This document shows, piece by piece, positions 49,118 through 59,889 of a stretch of 64,000 bases of DNA. The DNA comes from Coccinella septempunctata. Taxonomy: Eukaryota; Arthropoda; Insecta; Coleoptera; Coccinellidae. The notes under the pieces were generated by a model. The model worked only from the letters and a program-made list of their open reading frames with translations. It did not search any database and was not told the DNA's origin. Each line of letters opens with the position of its first letter. Positions within the stretch are counted from its first letter, which is position 1. Position numbers and translations under genes: made by a program. The stretch lies in the NCBI RefSeq assembly GCF_907165205.1, contig NC_058194.1:26474856-26538855 (forward strand), in the 5' to 3' direction.

Positions 49118-50378
49118 CTCCATTCACATTTATTTTAGCAGTCGGTTGGCCATGAAATAATTTTCTCAAGTTTTTGTAACTAGAACAGAGTAAGGTTGGC
49201 ACTCATGAAATGTCGTTAATGTCATAACGCCGATGCCAAAACTAATATCAATTAATATTACAAAAATGTCGAAAAGTGATTGAAAAAGAGAAAAAACAGG
49301 GTTTCAGGAAGTACTATTTAGAATTCAGGTCCGCTCACTCAAATAGTTATACCATTGTATAAAGATGTGGTCTTTATACAATGGTTATACCCTGATATTC
49401 TAAAATCCACAATACGTCAGACGGTAGGGAACATATTCAATGCAAGTGAAATTATATAGGTAGGTAATGTTTCATCTGAATCTGAACGACTTATATTTCA
49501 GCTGAATATTTCCACAATCAAAAAGATTGTGAATGAAGAGGATGACAAAGAATTTCTTTCTATTGGGAGATCCAAAAGAGTGGTGGCATTTGAGAATTTT
49601 ATGTTTGAGTGAAGTGAATGCGAAAAGTTTACTACAGGATTTTCGATGAATGTCATGGTAGAATAAGTTCCCGAAAATTGATTATTCTATTTTTCATGTG
49701 ACTTGTCCTATACATTGTAAATGTCTTAAGGTACCAATAAATACCTAATTATTATTATTATATAAATTTATTGAAATGAACAGCCACAAATACGCGCCAG
49801 TTGTCCTGTTAATTGTTTATCAATGTGAAATTTTTGTTCAAAGGTGAAGTTCATCTTGACTTGAAACTTCCTTTAATTCCTTTTACTTACATCGATGCAA
49901 GATGATTTTTGTTGAAGAATTTAACATTCTTGTAATTATCTGTAAGTTCCTTCGGGAGATACCCATTCCCAACCACTGCATCATATGCATTTCATCTTCA
50001 AGTTAATATTTTTGAAATCTACAACTGATGTAACGTATTCAAAATTTAGCCAAAGAAGATAACGAACATTAACTCTCCTCAAGCTAGTGCATATTATGAT
50101 ATTATACTGATCTCTTGTATTTTCCATGCAAATAACTGGATTTGGTATGCCTTCAATCAGTTTGTATAAACTTCAATTATGTTCGTCACATATATTCCGA
50201 AGAGATTAGACATTGTGATAAAATACGTAATAACAGAAACTTTTATGTAAAACGGGCAACATAGCGTTGATTTGAAACCCAAAAATGTTTTGACAAGCGT
50301 CATAGCCCCACATTTTCGTACTATACAGAGTGTCAAATTTCCATGGCCAACCGAGTGCTAAAATAAAAGTGAATAGAG
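49118..50378 (-). mobile_element. Element X, copy X2, nested in Z4, inverted relative to X1
   Basis: A 1261-bp element with ends CTCCATTCACATTTATTTTA then GCAGTCGGTTGGCCATG and CATGGCCAACCGAGTGCTAA then AATAAAAGTGAATAGAG. TA flanks lie at 49116-49117 and 50379-50380. Internal sequence matches X1 in reverse orientation along most of its length (for example GTTCGTCACATATATTCCGA versus the complement near 44335). It carries a 31-bp hairpin insertion at 49353-49383 that X1 lacks. Confidence 0.88.
49346..49390. repeat. 31-bp perfect hairpin flanked by 7-bp direct repeats
   Basis: CATTGTATAAAGA, loop TGTGG, TCTTTATACAATG forms a perfect 13-bp stem at 49353-49383. GTTATAC flanks it at 49346-49352 and 49384-49390. 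X1 has a single GTTATAC and no hairpin at the matching site near 45140, so the hairpin and one flank are an insertion in X2. Confidence 0.9.
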
Positions 50379-51001
50379 TATTCAAATATTTTAACAGTAG
50401 ATTCCTCAGGTCAAAGGAAACACTTTTTTTACCATTTTTTCCGAATCGGCTAGGTTTAAAAGATACAGGCTGTTGAAAAGCATAAAAAAAATGTTATTTT
50501 TAGTTCTCACAAACGTTTTTACACACAAGATATCACCCACGTCGTCCAGTTTTGTCATTATGATCATGCCGTAACATGAAAATACGGAAAATTCAAAGAA
50601 TCTTACCCTTGAAACTAAGTTGTAAGCTATCTAATAAATATTTGAACGTTTTGTGAAATAAAAGTATTAATCATATTTTCTCGTATAATGCGCGTTTTCC
50701 AGTGGTTTGATGTTTAAAAATAAAAAATATCTATTCGAAAAATTGAGTACTTTGACCGAATGCAAATCTTTTTGAAAGATCCACAGAGGTGCAGAGTCAC
50801 AATTCATTACGAAAACTTAAAATGGCTACATCTTTTTCTCAGGGTAGAATTGAAAAAAATGGTAAAGGAAAAAAGTGATTCTTTTGACCTCATGAATCTA
50901 CTGTTGAAATATTCGTACGATTCAAAGACACATCGTTTATAGTTCAGAAACCGAGTATCTGGGAAAATTCAAAGGGGTATGGATAAGCTGCACATTCATT
51001 A

Positions 51002-51160
51002 CAGCCGTTTTCAATAAACCTATCCATCGTTTCACTTACTTACGATTGGTAACCATTGGTAACCATTCTTAAATATATCTACAGATAGATCATAGAAATT
51101 AAATCAGATGGCTTTTTTTATCTTCAGACAATGGATATATAGGTTTATTGAAAACGGCCG
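51002..51160. mobile_element. MITE with TTA target duplication (PIF/Harbinger type)
   Basis: Inverted ends CAGCCGTTTTCAATAAACCT and AGGTTTATTGAAAACGGCCG, 159 bp overall. TTA lies at 50999-51001 and 51161-51163. The CGGCCG-start ends and TWA-type duplication resemble the MITE at 13182-13306. Confidence 0.83.
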
Positions 51161-51163
51161 TTA

Positions 51164-53741
51164 AAAGGAAAAATAAGTCTGTTTGTAGTGCGGGAGGGAG
51201 GGATAGTGATAATAAAAATATTTCTTGTCGTTGTGGCGTCCAGAACCAATCGAAGGTTTAACTTCCCCTAAATTTACTGGAGAAATTGAGCAATGAAGCA
51301 TAAATCGACTAATTTACGAAAGAATTGAATCTAGGCTCGAAATATTTATTAGCAAACTTCAAATTTTCTGATGTTCGAGTAGGTATCTCCCTTACGATTT
51401 CAAAATCACAAAACTGTCCAGATTATCCCACTTCTCCCCACTGTCGCGCGGGCATTCTTCGTGTCAGACCAGCCGGCGTTATTTGTTATGAGGTTTTCCT
51501 CACCGGGCCAGAATGCAAATTTTACATGGTTGGTCGCTTTCGTGCACCTTGTTCGCATACTGGGAATACTACGAATTAAGAGCGCCCGCGGAGAGGATCC
51601 AGAAGGTAACCAGTCGGTTATAATCGGGGCCAAATCGCGGCCGGAGACCGGAATGAGATCTGGAAGATCTACTCGGCCGAAACGTTCGGGCGTGATGCGA
51701 TTGATTTGACATCAATAACTACCTGCAGATAGGCAACTACCGACCGCTGTTGGTCTTTGTTTGCTCCTAACCCCGCGTTGTGTCATTAGATGGACGTGGC
51801 AACCGACCACTGGAGACCTTAACGAGCGGTTAAGACAGAAAACTGTGAGAAATTCACAGAGTGCTGAAGATTCTAGTCAATTTCGGCTTTGAACAGGCAA
51901 TCCCTATACATTTTGAATTCGCTGAAAATGTCACAAAGATTATCAGGAAATAAAACTAAAAATTGAGGAATGATTCCTTAAGTGTGAGTTTTTCCTATTA
52001 TTTTTTGCAGAACCTTCTTTGAAACCAGAAAACTGAGAGAGATTAAATTCTATGGGAGACAATCGAAACAATTTTTGGTTTTGTTAACTTGAAACTGTTT
52101 TTTTTTTCTTATTATACTCTCTGGAATTAGGTCTCTTGTAATATTTCTCTTAAAGTAACGGTTTTTGAAAAAAGTTATAAACAGGTAAGTAGAGTGAGTC
52201 TGATAGGCTGGAATTATCTTCGAAGTTAAATTTACCTAGTTGGTATAGGAAGATAGGAACCATGATAAGGAAACACTACCAAATTTTGTTTTATTGCCTT
52301 CTCGCTATAATAGAATGTCTCCTCGAATTCATTTCTGTCAGTTTCCTAAGGAAACCAAATGAAAATTGCATATTAGATACCATCTTCATAGGGGGTTGTA
52401 TCTAAACAGGGACTGACAACAATCACCATTAACACATCAATAAATGAGAACCGAAAACTAAACTTGCTATATCATAATGAATTATTACCCACATTCACCA
52501 CGGATTAAGTTATGTCAATATTTTCAGAGAAATGGGCAAAATAAATTATTTACGTCTCGAAAGCCTTTAGTTTTTTGCAACATATTTCAAGAGACCTTAT
52601 TCGTTCGAAATGAATCAATCAAAAATAAATTCTGGTTTAATATCGACAAGGAGAAAAGGTTTCGTGCGAAAAAAATTTTAGGGGTAGCTTTTTCTATCTC
52701 TAGCAATTATTCATTTACACCCTGTATATCAGTGTAGATTAAACCGGATGAGTTTTTTCAATTGTGACTTCACTGAACGATCAGGACAGAAAACTGTATT
52801 ATCTATTAGTGCTTTAAAAACGAGAAAGTTCAAGAATGTTGTGAATTTGAAGAATGAACTTTGTGTTTTATATCGACAGTTCTTGGAGACACAGCAAGAG
52901 TTCCAAAGATTTATGCAAAATCGAAGCTGAAATTCGATATTTTCTGAATAAATTTGGGGAGTATCTTACACATAATTTTGTTTATAAATATATTTAAAAT
53001 TTTTCATTCTTTACAGTTAGATTGAGTCGATTTGACTGATTAAAAACGTTTGCAAATTTCCACTTTTATCATTTTTTGTGTTGGATTTTTATGTTTCTTC
53101 TTTAGGTATAATGATGATAAATGTTGAATCAAATTTCCGAAAATTGCAAGTCAACAAATACATTTTATTTAATTTTTTTACTCTTTATAGTTCCAGTGAT
53201 TTATTCTTTTGATTTAGTTTGTTCAATGCAAATTGGGCTTATTTGAGAGAACTTATTTATCGCCAAATGAAAGCATCTTTTTTTAAAGCATTGAAACGGT
53301 GAGGAAGGTTTGAACTGTTAATGCAAACATTGATTGAATTAAATTATTGAGTTCAAATAATTTTTCTAATCCCGAATCAACAAACCAGAGTTTCCTGTAG
53401 TTAAGAAATTTATTCTGTTGATACTCGTGATATCACCATGATAATATTCACCACGATAAAATGACGATCGGAAAATCGAATCAAATAAGCCACAAAATTC
53501 GATAAAATTAATAATCGAACACGTTAAGAAATTAAGTTCATCGAATCCGATGATTCCAATTCAACGATAACATTCCATCAAAAATTTCGTTACTTATCAC
53601 AACAACAGCCTCGTTATTTCCTCTCGCACAGAAATTCGAAACGGGTTCACTCTGAAAAACCAATTCCGCCTCAGATAGCGAATCACTCTTTCCGTCTAAC
53701 AATAAATAATAATCGAATGAAAATAAATAACCATCGACACA
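51164..53741. other. Intergenic stretch upstream of the Toll receptor
   Basis: Frames at 51325-51709, 52477-52737 and 52748-52930 have no recognised domain. AT-rich sequence dominates from 51840 to 53690. Enhancers or 5' exons of the receptor could lie here but none can be pointed to. Confidence 0.35.
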
Positions 53742-54050
53742 ATGGTCGCGCGCTTACGCTCTTCTATAATGCCTGAAACTTCTACGAATTTCAGCGCCGA
53801 GGACACAAAGTACTTCATTTTCCGCCAAGAATGGCCAAGTCGACAAAAAGGAAATGAGGAGCTTTCGCGAAGCCCGACGACTCCGGGTACTAAGTACCGG
53901 AGTCGAGTAGCTAGAATGCCGGGCAAGAAGGAACGCAGTTCGGCGAAGAGCGAGCGGAGGGTGGAGGGGGCGCCAAAGGCTCGCAGAGGCATTATAGCGG
54001 GCGAGGACAGAGAAGAGGGAGTCGAGCCCGAGAAGTTCGTGGCCTTGTGA
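53742..54050 (+). other. Possible 102-codon upstream ORF in the receptor leader
   Basis: The ATG at 53742 sits in a strong context (GACACAATGG) and opens a frame of 102 codons ending at TGA 54048-54050. It is rich in R, K, E and S, with no known domain. It lies 119 bases upstream of the Toll receptor start in GC-richer sequence like the receptor gene. If transcription starts upstream of it, it would be a long uORF. Alternatively it is chance opening in GC-rich leader or promoter DNA; a minus-strand frame spans the same bases. Confidence 0.25.
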
Positions 54051-54132
54051 GCTGGTAAGCGCAGTCAAGCACCGGGCCGCGTCCGAGAAGGTAACGGCAT
54101 GCTACAAGACATCGTACGTGCCACGGCTTACA

Positions 54133-54141
54133 ATGGTGTAG
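54133..54141 (+). promoter_or_regulatory. Minimal uORF (ATG GTG TAG) before the receptor start
   Basis: ATG, one codon and a TAG, ending 27 bases before the receptor ATG at 54169. Another upstream ATG at 54099 opens a 64-codon frame that overlaps the receptor start in a different frame. If both are in the mRNA they could reduce initiation at the receptor start. Confidence 0.35.
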
Positions 54142-54168
54142 CAATCAGTGCGTCGTCGGTACCAAGAA

Positions 54169-57100
54169 ATGGGCACCACCGTCGTTTGTGCGGTACTATT
54201 CGGCGCCGTTTTCGGGGTGCTATCCGCGTCCCTGAGCAAGGCGCTACGTTATCAGGCGCCGGACGAGTGCAAGTGGGTTGTCGTCGACTCTGACGTCGAG
54301 GACGACGTGGCCTTAGTGTGTAAACTTCGCACCATTAACAGTGAACTCGAGAACACCAACTTCAGTGTGATACAACCGCAGCATACGGTGCGGTTACGGT
54401 TAGAATGCAGCGACGGGCTCTTCTTTCAGAGCTCGCTGAGTGCGGGCAGTTTCAAGCCTCTCGTCGAACTACGCGAACTCTCCATAGAGTACTGCAAGAT
54501 AGGGAATCTATCCGACGGCGCGTTCAAAGGACTGAAAGAACTGCGGAATCTGACGGTTCGCACGCACAACACGGACTGGTCGGCCATGGCGTTGGAGGTT
54601 TCGCCGGACGCCTTCGACGACGAGCTGAGGAACCTGGAACGGCTCGATCTCGGCGAGAACAACATGTGGAGCCTGCCGTCGGGTGTGCTATGTCCCCTGT
54701 ACAATCTACAGGTGTTGAACTTGACGCGAAACAGGTTGCGAGAAGTGTCCGATTTCAGATTTTCGAACAGCCCGTCCGACAGGTGTAACGCGAACCTAAG
54801 GCTGTTGGACTTGTCCCGTAACAAGATAGACAGATTGATGAGCGGACAGTTTTCCGGACTGACGCGGTTGCAAAAGCTCTATTTGCAGGGAAACGGTCTG
54901 ACCAACATCGCCGACCGCGCGTTAGAGGGTCTCGTCGCCCTCAACATACTCAAAGTGTCCGATAACAAACTAGTCAGTTTACCCCCTGAACTATTCTCCG
55001 ATACCAGAGACATACGCGAGCTATACCTGCAGAACAACACGATAAACGTTTTAGCGCCTGGTCTATTGAACGAATTGACGCAACTCCTCGTCCTAGATCT
55101 GTCGCACAACGAACTAACAACGGACTGGATAAACGCCGGTACTTTTACTGGCCTTGTGCGACTAGTGGTGCTCGACATTTCGTTCAACAAAATATCAAAA
55201 CTCGAACTGTCGTTATTCAGGGATCTATACAGCTTGCAAATTCTCAGACTGAACGACAATCAGATCGAGAACATACCAGAGAACACTTTCTCCGCTCTCT
55301 ACAACCTTCACACTCTTATAATTTCGAACAATAAGATCGCGAGAATCGACGGGGATACCTTCAACGGATTATACGTTTTATCCTTGCTCTCTCTGGATAA
55401 CAATAAAATAGCGTGGATCCATCCGGAAGCTCTCAAGAATTGTTCCAGCCTGCAAGATCTACATTTAAACGGCAACAAACTACTCAACGTGCCCGAGGTT
55501 CTCAACAACGTTCCCAACCTGAAAACCCTAGATCTCGGCGAGAATCACATAGACACGATAACGAACGACACGTTCCCTGAGATGAAGTCGATGTTCGGTC
55601 TTAGGCTGACGGAAAACAACATCGGCAACATATCCAAGGGAGTGTTCGAGAAGATGCCGTCGTTGAAGATCCTCAACCTGTCCAAAAACAAGATCCAGAA
55701 GATCGCATCGGGCGCGTTCGACGTCAATATCAATCTGCAGGCGATAAGGCTGGACGGCAACTATCTGACAGATATAGAAGAATTATTCGCCAAGTTGCCG
55801 CATTTGGTATGGCTCAACATATCCGACAATCATCTGAAATGGTTCGATTACGCCCTGATACCGACCGGTCTGCAATGGCTCGACATACATGCAAACCAAA
55901 TAGAAGAACTGGGTAATTATTTCGAAATAGAATCGAGCCTTTCGTTGAGCACCTTCGACGCCAGTTCCAACAAGCTGACTGAGATAACCGGCAGTTCGAT
56001 ACCGAACAGCGTAGAGGTTTTGTTCCTGAACGACAATCTGATTTCGAAGGTTCAATCGTACACCTTCTTCAAGAAACCGAACCTGACCAGGGTGGATCTG
56101 TTCGGTAACAAGATAACCAGTCTGGATCCGAATTCCCTGAGGATATCCACGGTTCCCGTCGACAAGCAGCTGCCTGAATTTTACATAGGTGGAAATCCGT
56201 ATAGGTGCGATTGTACCATGGAATGGTTGCAGAAAGTTAACGTGGGTAATCGTGTGAGGACTCAGCCGAAATTGGTGGATTTGGAGAGTATCTATTGTTC
56301 GTTGTTGTATAATAGAGGAAGGACTTATGTTCCTCTTGTGGAAGCCGCGCCGTATCAGTTCCTGTGCACCTACGAAACTCACTGTTTCGCCCTGTGCCAC
56401 TGCTGCGATTTCGACGCCTGCGACTGCGAAATGACCTGCCCGACCAATTGTACTTGTTATCACGACCAATCTTGGTCGGCCAACGTTGTGGATTGTTCCT
56501 CCGGCGGCTACGTGGCTAAATTACCCGAGCAGATACCGATGGACGCGACTCAACTCTACCTGGACGGTAACGACCTGCGGTCGTTAAACAGTCACGCATT
56601 TATCGGCCGCAAACGGCTCAAGATCCTCTTCCTAAACAACTCAAACGTCGAGCTGATACAAAACCGCACGTTCAACGGACTCCTCGATCTCGAACTACTC
56701 CACCTGGATCAGAACAGGATTGCCGAGTTGCACGGCTACGAATTCGACGGTCTGGCCGGTCTGAGGGAGATTTTCCTGCAGCACAATCGCATCTCGCACA
56801 TCCACAACCAGACGTTCAACGGGCTCAGGCAGTTGAGGGTGTTGAGGCTCGACCATAACCGGCTGACGACGTTCAACGTGTGGAACTTGCCGACCACCCT
56901 TATCGACGCGACCATGGCGTTCAATCCTTGGTCCTGTGACTGCGAATTTTCCGAACGGCTGAGAGAATGGATGATACGTAGCGCCGGAGTCACGGACATC
57001 GCGAAAGTCCGCTGCATTCATAACATAACAGACATCGATTTTTACGACGAGAGCGTATTCTCGGAGAATTCCGACAACGGCTTCAATGTGAGCACGGAAA

Positions 57101-57897
57101 ACGGTACTTTATGCACCGGAATAGCGATTGATAACTCCGTGAACGGCAATTTGACCGCTACGAAAACCATCATCAAGAAACAGGTGATACAGGATTATCT
57201 GCCGATCTTGGTGGGTACCCTCACAGTGTTCGCCGTGATCGTTCTGTTGACCCTGATCGTGTTCATATTCAGACAGGAGGTGCGGGTGTTCTGTCATTCG
57301 AAATTCGGGATAAGGCCCTTCCAGAGGTCGAACGAATTGGATCGCGACGATCGAGAGAAGTTGTTCGACGCGTTCGTCAGTTATAGTTCGAAGGACGAGG
57401 CATGGGTGGCGGAGGTTTTAGCGCCTGCTCTAGAACCGAACTACAAGCTGTGCCTCCATTATAGAGACTTTCCGGTGGGCGCCTTCCTAGCCGACACCAT
57501 CGTGCAAGCGGTCGAATCCTCGAAAAGGACTATAATGATCCTGTCAGAAAATTTCATCAAGTCCGAATGGTGCAGGTTCGAGTTCAAATCGGCGCATCAC
57601 CAAGTGTTACGCGATCGTCGGAAAAGACTAATCGTGGTGTTGCTCGGTGAAGTTCCCCACAAAGACTTGGATCCGGACATTCGTCTGTACCTAAAGACGA
57701 ACGTCTACTTGCAGTGGGGCGACAAGCTTTTCTGGGAAAAACTCAAGTACTGCCTGCCGGACGTGCCCAACAACCAACGCCTGAGGAGCTCCGTACGAGG
57801 TCCCCACGTTCATCATCATGTCCACAGGCATAGCGCGAGGGGTCAGCCCCCCAACCCCCCCGGAAACGCGGCCAGGACGGTTGCGATACACATCTGA
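54169..57897 (+). CDS. Tollo: Toll-like receptor of the Tollo (Toll-8)/Toll-6 type
   Basis: Single-exon gene of 1242 codons. The true start is ATG at 54169 (AAGAAATGGG); a stop lies in frame at 54139-54141. Residues 1-20 are a signal peptide (MGTTVVCAVLFGAVFGVLSA). Leucine-rich repeats span about 95-660, then a cysteine flank from about 675 (GGNPYRCDCTMEWLQ), a CFALCHCCDFDACDCEMTCP cluster at 739-760, a second LRR block at 795-908 and a second cysteine flank near 919 (NPWSCDC). A membrane span lies at about 1010-1034 (YLPILVGTLTVFAVIVLL). A cytoplasmic TIR domain covers about 1064-1200 with FDAFVSYSSKDE, the BB-loop RDFPVGAF (Pro1102) and FWEKLKY. The tail is His-rich and ends TVAIHI. Cysteine clusters on both sides of the second LRR block mark the long insect receptors. 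TIR text fits Tollo/Toll-6 better than 18w/Toll-7; separating Tollo from Toll-6 needs a tree. Such receptors act in epithelial cell contacts, neural development and some immune signalling. The frame is intact. Confidence 0.95.
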   Translation: MGTTVVCAVLFGAVFGVLSASLSKALRYQAPDECKWVVVDSDVEDDVALVCKLRTINSELENTNFSVIQPQHTVRLRLECSDGLFFQSSLSAGSFKPLVELRELSIEYCKIGNLSDGAFKGLKELRNLTVRTHNTDWSAMALEVSPDAFDDELRNLERLDLGENNMWSLPSGVLCPLYNLQVLNLTRNRLREVSDFRFSNSPSDRCNANLRLLDLSRNKIDRLMSGQFSGLTRLQKLYLQGNGLTNIADRALEGLVALNILKVSDNKLVSLPPELFSDTRDIRELYLQNNTINVLAPGLLNELTQLLVLDLSHNELTTDWINAGTFTGLVRLVVLDISFNKISKLELSLFRDLYSLQILRLNDNQIENIPENTFSALYNLHTLIISNNKIARIDGDTFNGLYVLSLLSLDNNKIAWIHPEALKNCSSLQDLHLNGNKLLNVPEVLNNVPNLKTLDLGENHIDTITNDTFPEMKSMFGLRLTENNIGNISKGVFEKMPSLKILNLSKNKIQKIASGAFDVNINLQAIRLDGNYLTDIEELFAKLPHLVWLNISDNHLKWFDYALIPTGLQWLDIHANQIEELGNYFEIESSLSLSTFDASSNKLTEITGSSIPNSVEVLFLNDNLISKVQSYTFFKKPNLTRVDLFGNKITSLDPNSLRISTVPVDKQLPEFYIGGNPYRCDCTMEWLQKVNVGNRVRTQPKLVDLESIYCSLLYNRGRTYVPLVEAAPYQFLCTYETHCFALCHCCDFDACDCEMTCPTNCTCYHDQSWSANVVDCSSGGYVAKLPEQIPMDATQLYLDGNDLRSLNSHAFIGRKRLKILFLNNSNVELIQNRTFNGLLDLELLHLDQNRIAELHGYEFDGLAGLREIFLQHNRISHIHNQTFNGLRQLRVLRLDHNRLTTFNVWNLPTTLIDATMAFNPWSCDCEFSERLREWMIRSAGVTDIAKVRCIHNITDIDFYDESVFSENSDNGFNVSTENGTLCTGIAIDNSVNGNLTATKTIIKKQVIQDYLPILVGTLTVFAVIVLLTLIVFIFRQEVRVFCHSKFGIRPFQRSNELDRDDREKLFDAFVSYSSKDEAWVAEVLAPALEPNYKLCLHYRDFPVGAFLADTIVQAVESSKRTIMILSENFIKSEWCRFEFKSAHHQVLRDRRKRLIVVLLGEVPHKDLDPDIRLYLKTNVYLQWGDKLFWEKLKYCLPDVPNNQRLRSSVRGPHVHHHVHRHSARGQPPNPPGNAARTVAIHI

Positions 57898-58353
57898 AGA
57901 CTGTTTTAGTGCGACTTAATTATCAATGTCAACAAATTGTGATATTCCGAGAAGCAGACTGCGAGTGCAATTCGTGCGAAGAATGTGATAGTCAATTTTT
58001 GCGTGGGAGGTACAGGTGTGAATGGAAGATGTAGTGAAAGGGTAGAGTATTTGTGAACGGTGCGAATGTGGAAAAACAGAACCTCCTGAACCGTGTTCCG
58101 GACCTGCAGTAATCCAGGGCGTCCTTGAATCGCTGTAAATACGGACTTGTATAGCTAATAATAGGTAAACTGTATATCTGAATTTCTGTAAATAATTTAT
58201 ATATATTTTTTATTATTTTTTTGGCCACTATTTATTGTAAAGTTTTCGAATATTTTTTCTGTACGTAATTTCCGATGAGCATCTTTCCTGTGTGAAAGTG
58301 ATGAATTTTTTATATCTACTGAAATACGCTAACGCCTTCAAATATGGGAGTCT
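57898..58353 (+). other. 3' untranslated region of the Toll receptor
   Basis: AT content rises sharply after the stop. The likely 3' UTR is about 460 bases, contains ATTTATT-like words around 58190-58240 and no competing frame. Confidence 0.65.
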
Positions 58354-58359
58354 AATAAA
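58354..58359 (+). terminator. Poly(A) signal AATAAA of the Toll receptor
   Basis: AATAAA, 457 bases beyond the stop and on the same strand, is the first canonical signal after the receptor. Cleavage would be expected 10-30 bases further on, near ACGTCACTAG. Confidence 0.65.
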
Positions 58360-58399
58360 ACGTCATTTTTACGTCACTAGTTTCATTGCAACCTCTTTT

Positions 58400-59876
58400 C
58401 CTCACCATTTCCGAAACAAAACATGAAATAGAAATATAAGTTTCTATTCCCATTTAAAAAAATGACTGACCACAGAAAATAATAATTTATTCAATGATAT
58501 AGAATAGCACCCAGTTAAGACAGTCACAGCGATGAAATATTCTATATTTATATAAATTATTTCTCGAATTGTGCGCAAAGGAATTTGTTTGGCTACCTTT
58601 TCAATTTCCCAATAAATATTTTTATTTTCATTAAATTGCAGACCGACCTGATCAATTACATCCCTATGAAATACCTATCTAATTTTTCTATTGCCAAAAT
58701 TCAGCAACTTCCTTAGCACATTTCAGATATTTCTGAATTAGTTGATAATGGAATTGACAGTTGATAGTTCTAAAGAAGTTGAGTGTCGAATGGAATTATT
58801 GAACAACTAAAAATTATAATAATCAAAAGAATACATTCAAGAGAACTGACTCGTAGGTGAATAAAAATTATTTCCATTTATTCTTTAGTAAATACATTAT
58901 ATTGTTCCTCTAGTAGACATCTCGTGAAGGCCATGATGTGTCATAACTGGATATGACCATAAAAATAGAGTGAAATTAGTTACCAATAATGAAATAAAGA
59001 AAGCAATATTACTAAGTTCATCTAGAGATTTTATGGGCAATAAAAATACATAAAGTTTCCTTCCAAACCCCCCAGGTAGGTGCAACTGAAGTGACAAGTC
59101 TATACAAGAAACGCAATAATGCTCGACTATTTGGTTTAACTCATTTCGTTATTATTACCTGAGCCTGAGAATCTACAAATTGGATATTTACGACCCTTCA
59201 TGGATTTACTTGACAAAGAACATTTGGTGGTAATTTGGTTGAGAGCCATTAGAAAGTGTCACTTCATAAAGTTTCAAAACAAATTGCTAGTTTTTAGAGA
59301 GCTTGCACGGCAACCAAGAAGTCAACATTTTAAAAAGCATCCACACAAAAACGAAACGTTTTCCGCCTTGAGTATTGCCCATTGACTACACAAATTGAAT
59401 TTACAGATTGATATTTGTTCCATGAATGACAATGAAAGAAACTCTATTCGTCGTTCAAAATAGAACGACGAATTTATAAAAATCATCGGCTGAAATATGA
59501 AGTGTTTCGAATATCAGATGATTACTTACTGGATGGAAAAATTTTCTAATTATTATCACAATATTTCCTTATGAACTGGTAGTTAATGAAATTTTTTTAT
59601 CTCGTCCAACAGTGAAGGAAATAAATAGATCCAGTTAATGACTGCCAAGCATATTCAAGTCATAAAACGTTTTTAATTAACTGCTGTATTCATTATTTGT
59701 TTTAAAAATAGGAAAATCGAAATACCCATTGCTTTAAATCGATTTAACTGGTAATGGTGAAAAGTCCTGTTCTGAATAACTATTGTTTGACTGTGGAAAT
59801 TTTTTTTAAGGAACTCTCCGCATAGTCTTTTGGGTGTGCGATTGCTTTTTTACATTAAAATGGGTACTTTGGCAGT
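58400..59876. other. Intergenic stretch, nothing recognisable
   Basis: AT-rich sequence without coding frame above 70 codons or recognised repeat. A small palindrome TATTCGTCGTTCAAAATAGA with ACGACGAAT lies near 59445-59471. Confidence 0.45.
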
Positions 59877-59889
59877 GATAACTACTTAT
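59877..59889. repeat. 13-bp target-site duplication, left (GATAACTACTTAT)
   Basis: GATAACTACTTAT is repeated exactly at 60192-60204, bounding a 302-bp insertion. Confidence 0.85.

Larger units (their letters stand above)
49094..50942. mobile_element. MITE family Z, copy Z4, split by element X2
   Basis: The left end CAGGGTGAGTCTGATGCG at 49097-49113 is followed by element X2; the Z sequence resumes at 50379 with TATTCAAATATTTTAACAGT then AGATTCCTCAGGTC. The right end is TTGAAATATTCGTACGATTC then AAAGACACATCG. Z4 without the insert is about 585 bp. Some frames inside (50760-50942) come from the repeat. Confidence 0.87.

Noticed and set aside
53754..54068. 104-codon minus-strand frame opposite the receptor leader
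   Set aside because: Shadow of GC-rich sequence with no motif; the plus-strand frame has the better start context, though it too is unproven.
54148..54168. Extending the receptor upstream to the GTG at 54148
   Set aside because: A GTG start is not expected for a nuclear eukaryotic gene; ATG at 54169 has good context and is followed directly by the signal peptide.
54405..57891. Numerous 60-228-codon frames on both strands inside the Toll receptor
   Set aside because: All overlap the long receptor frame and reflect its GC-rich codon use.
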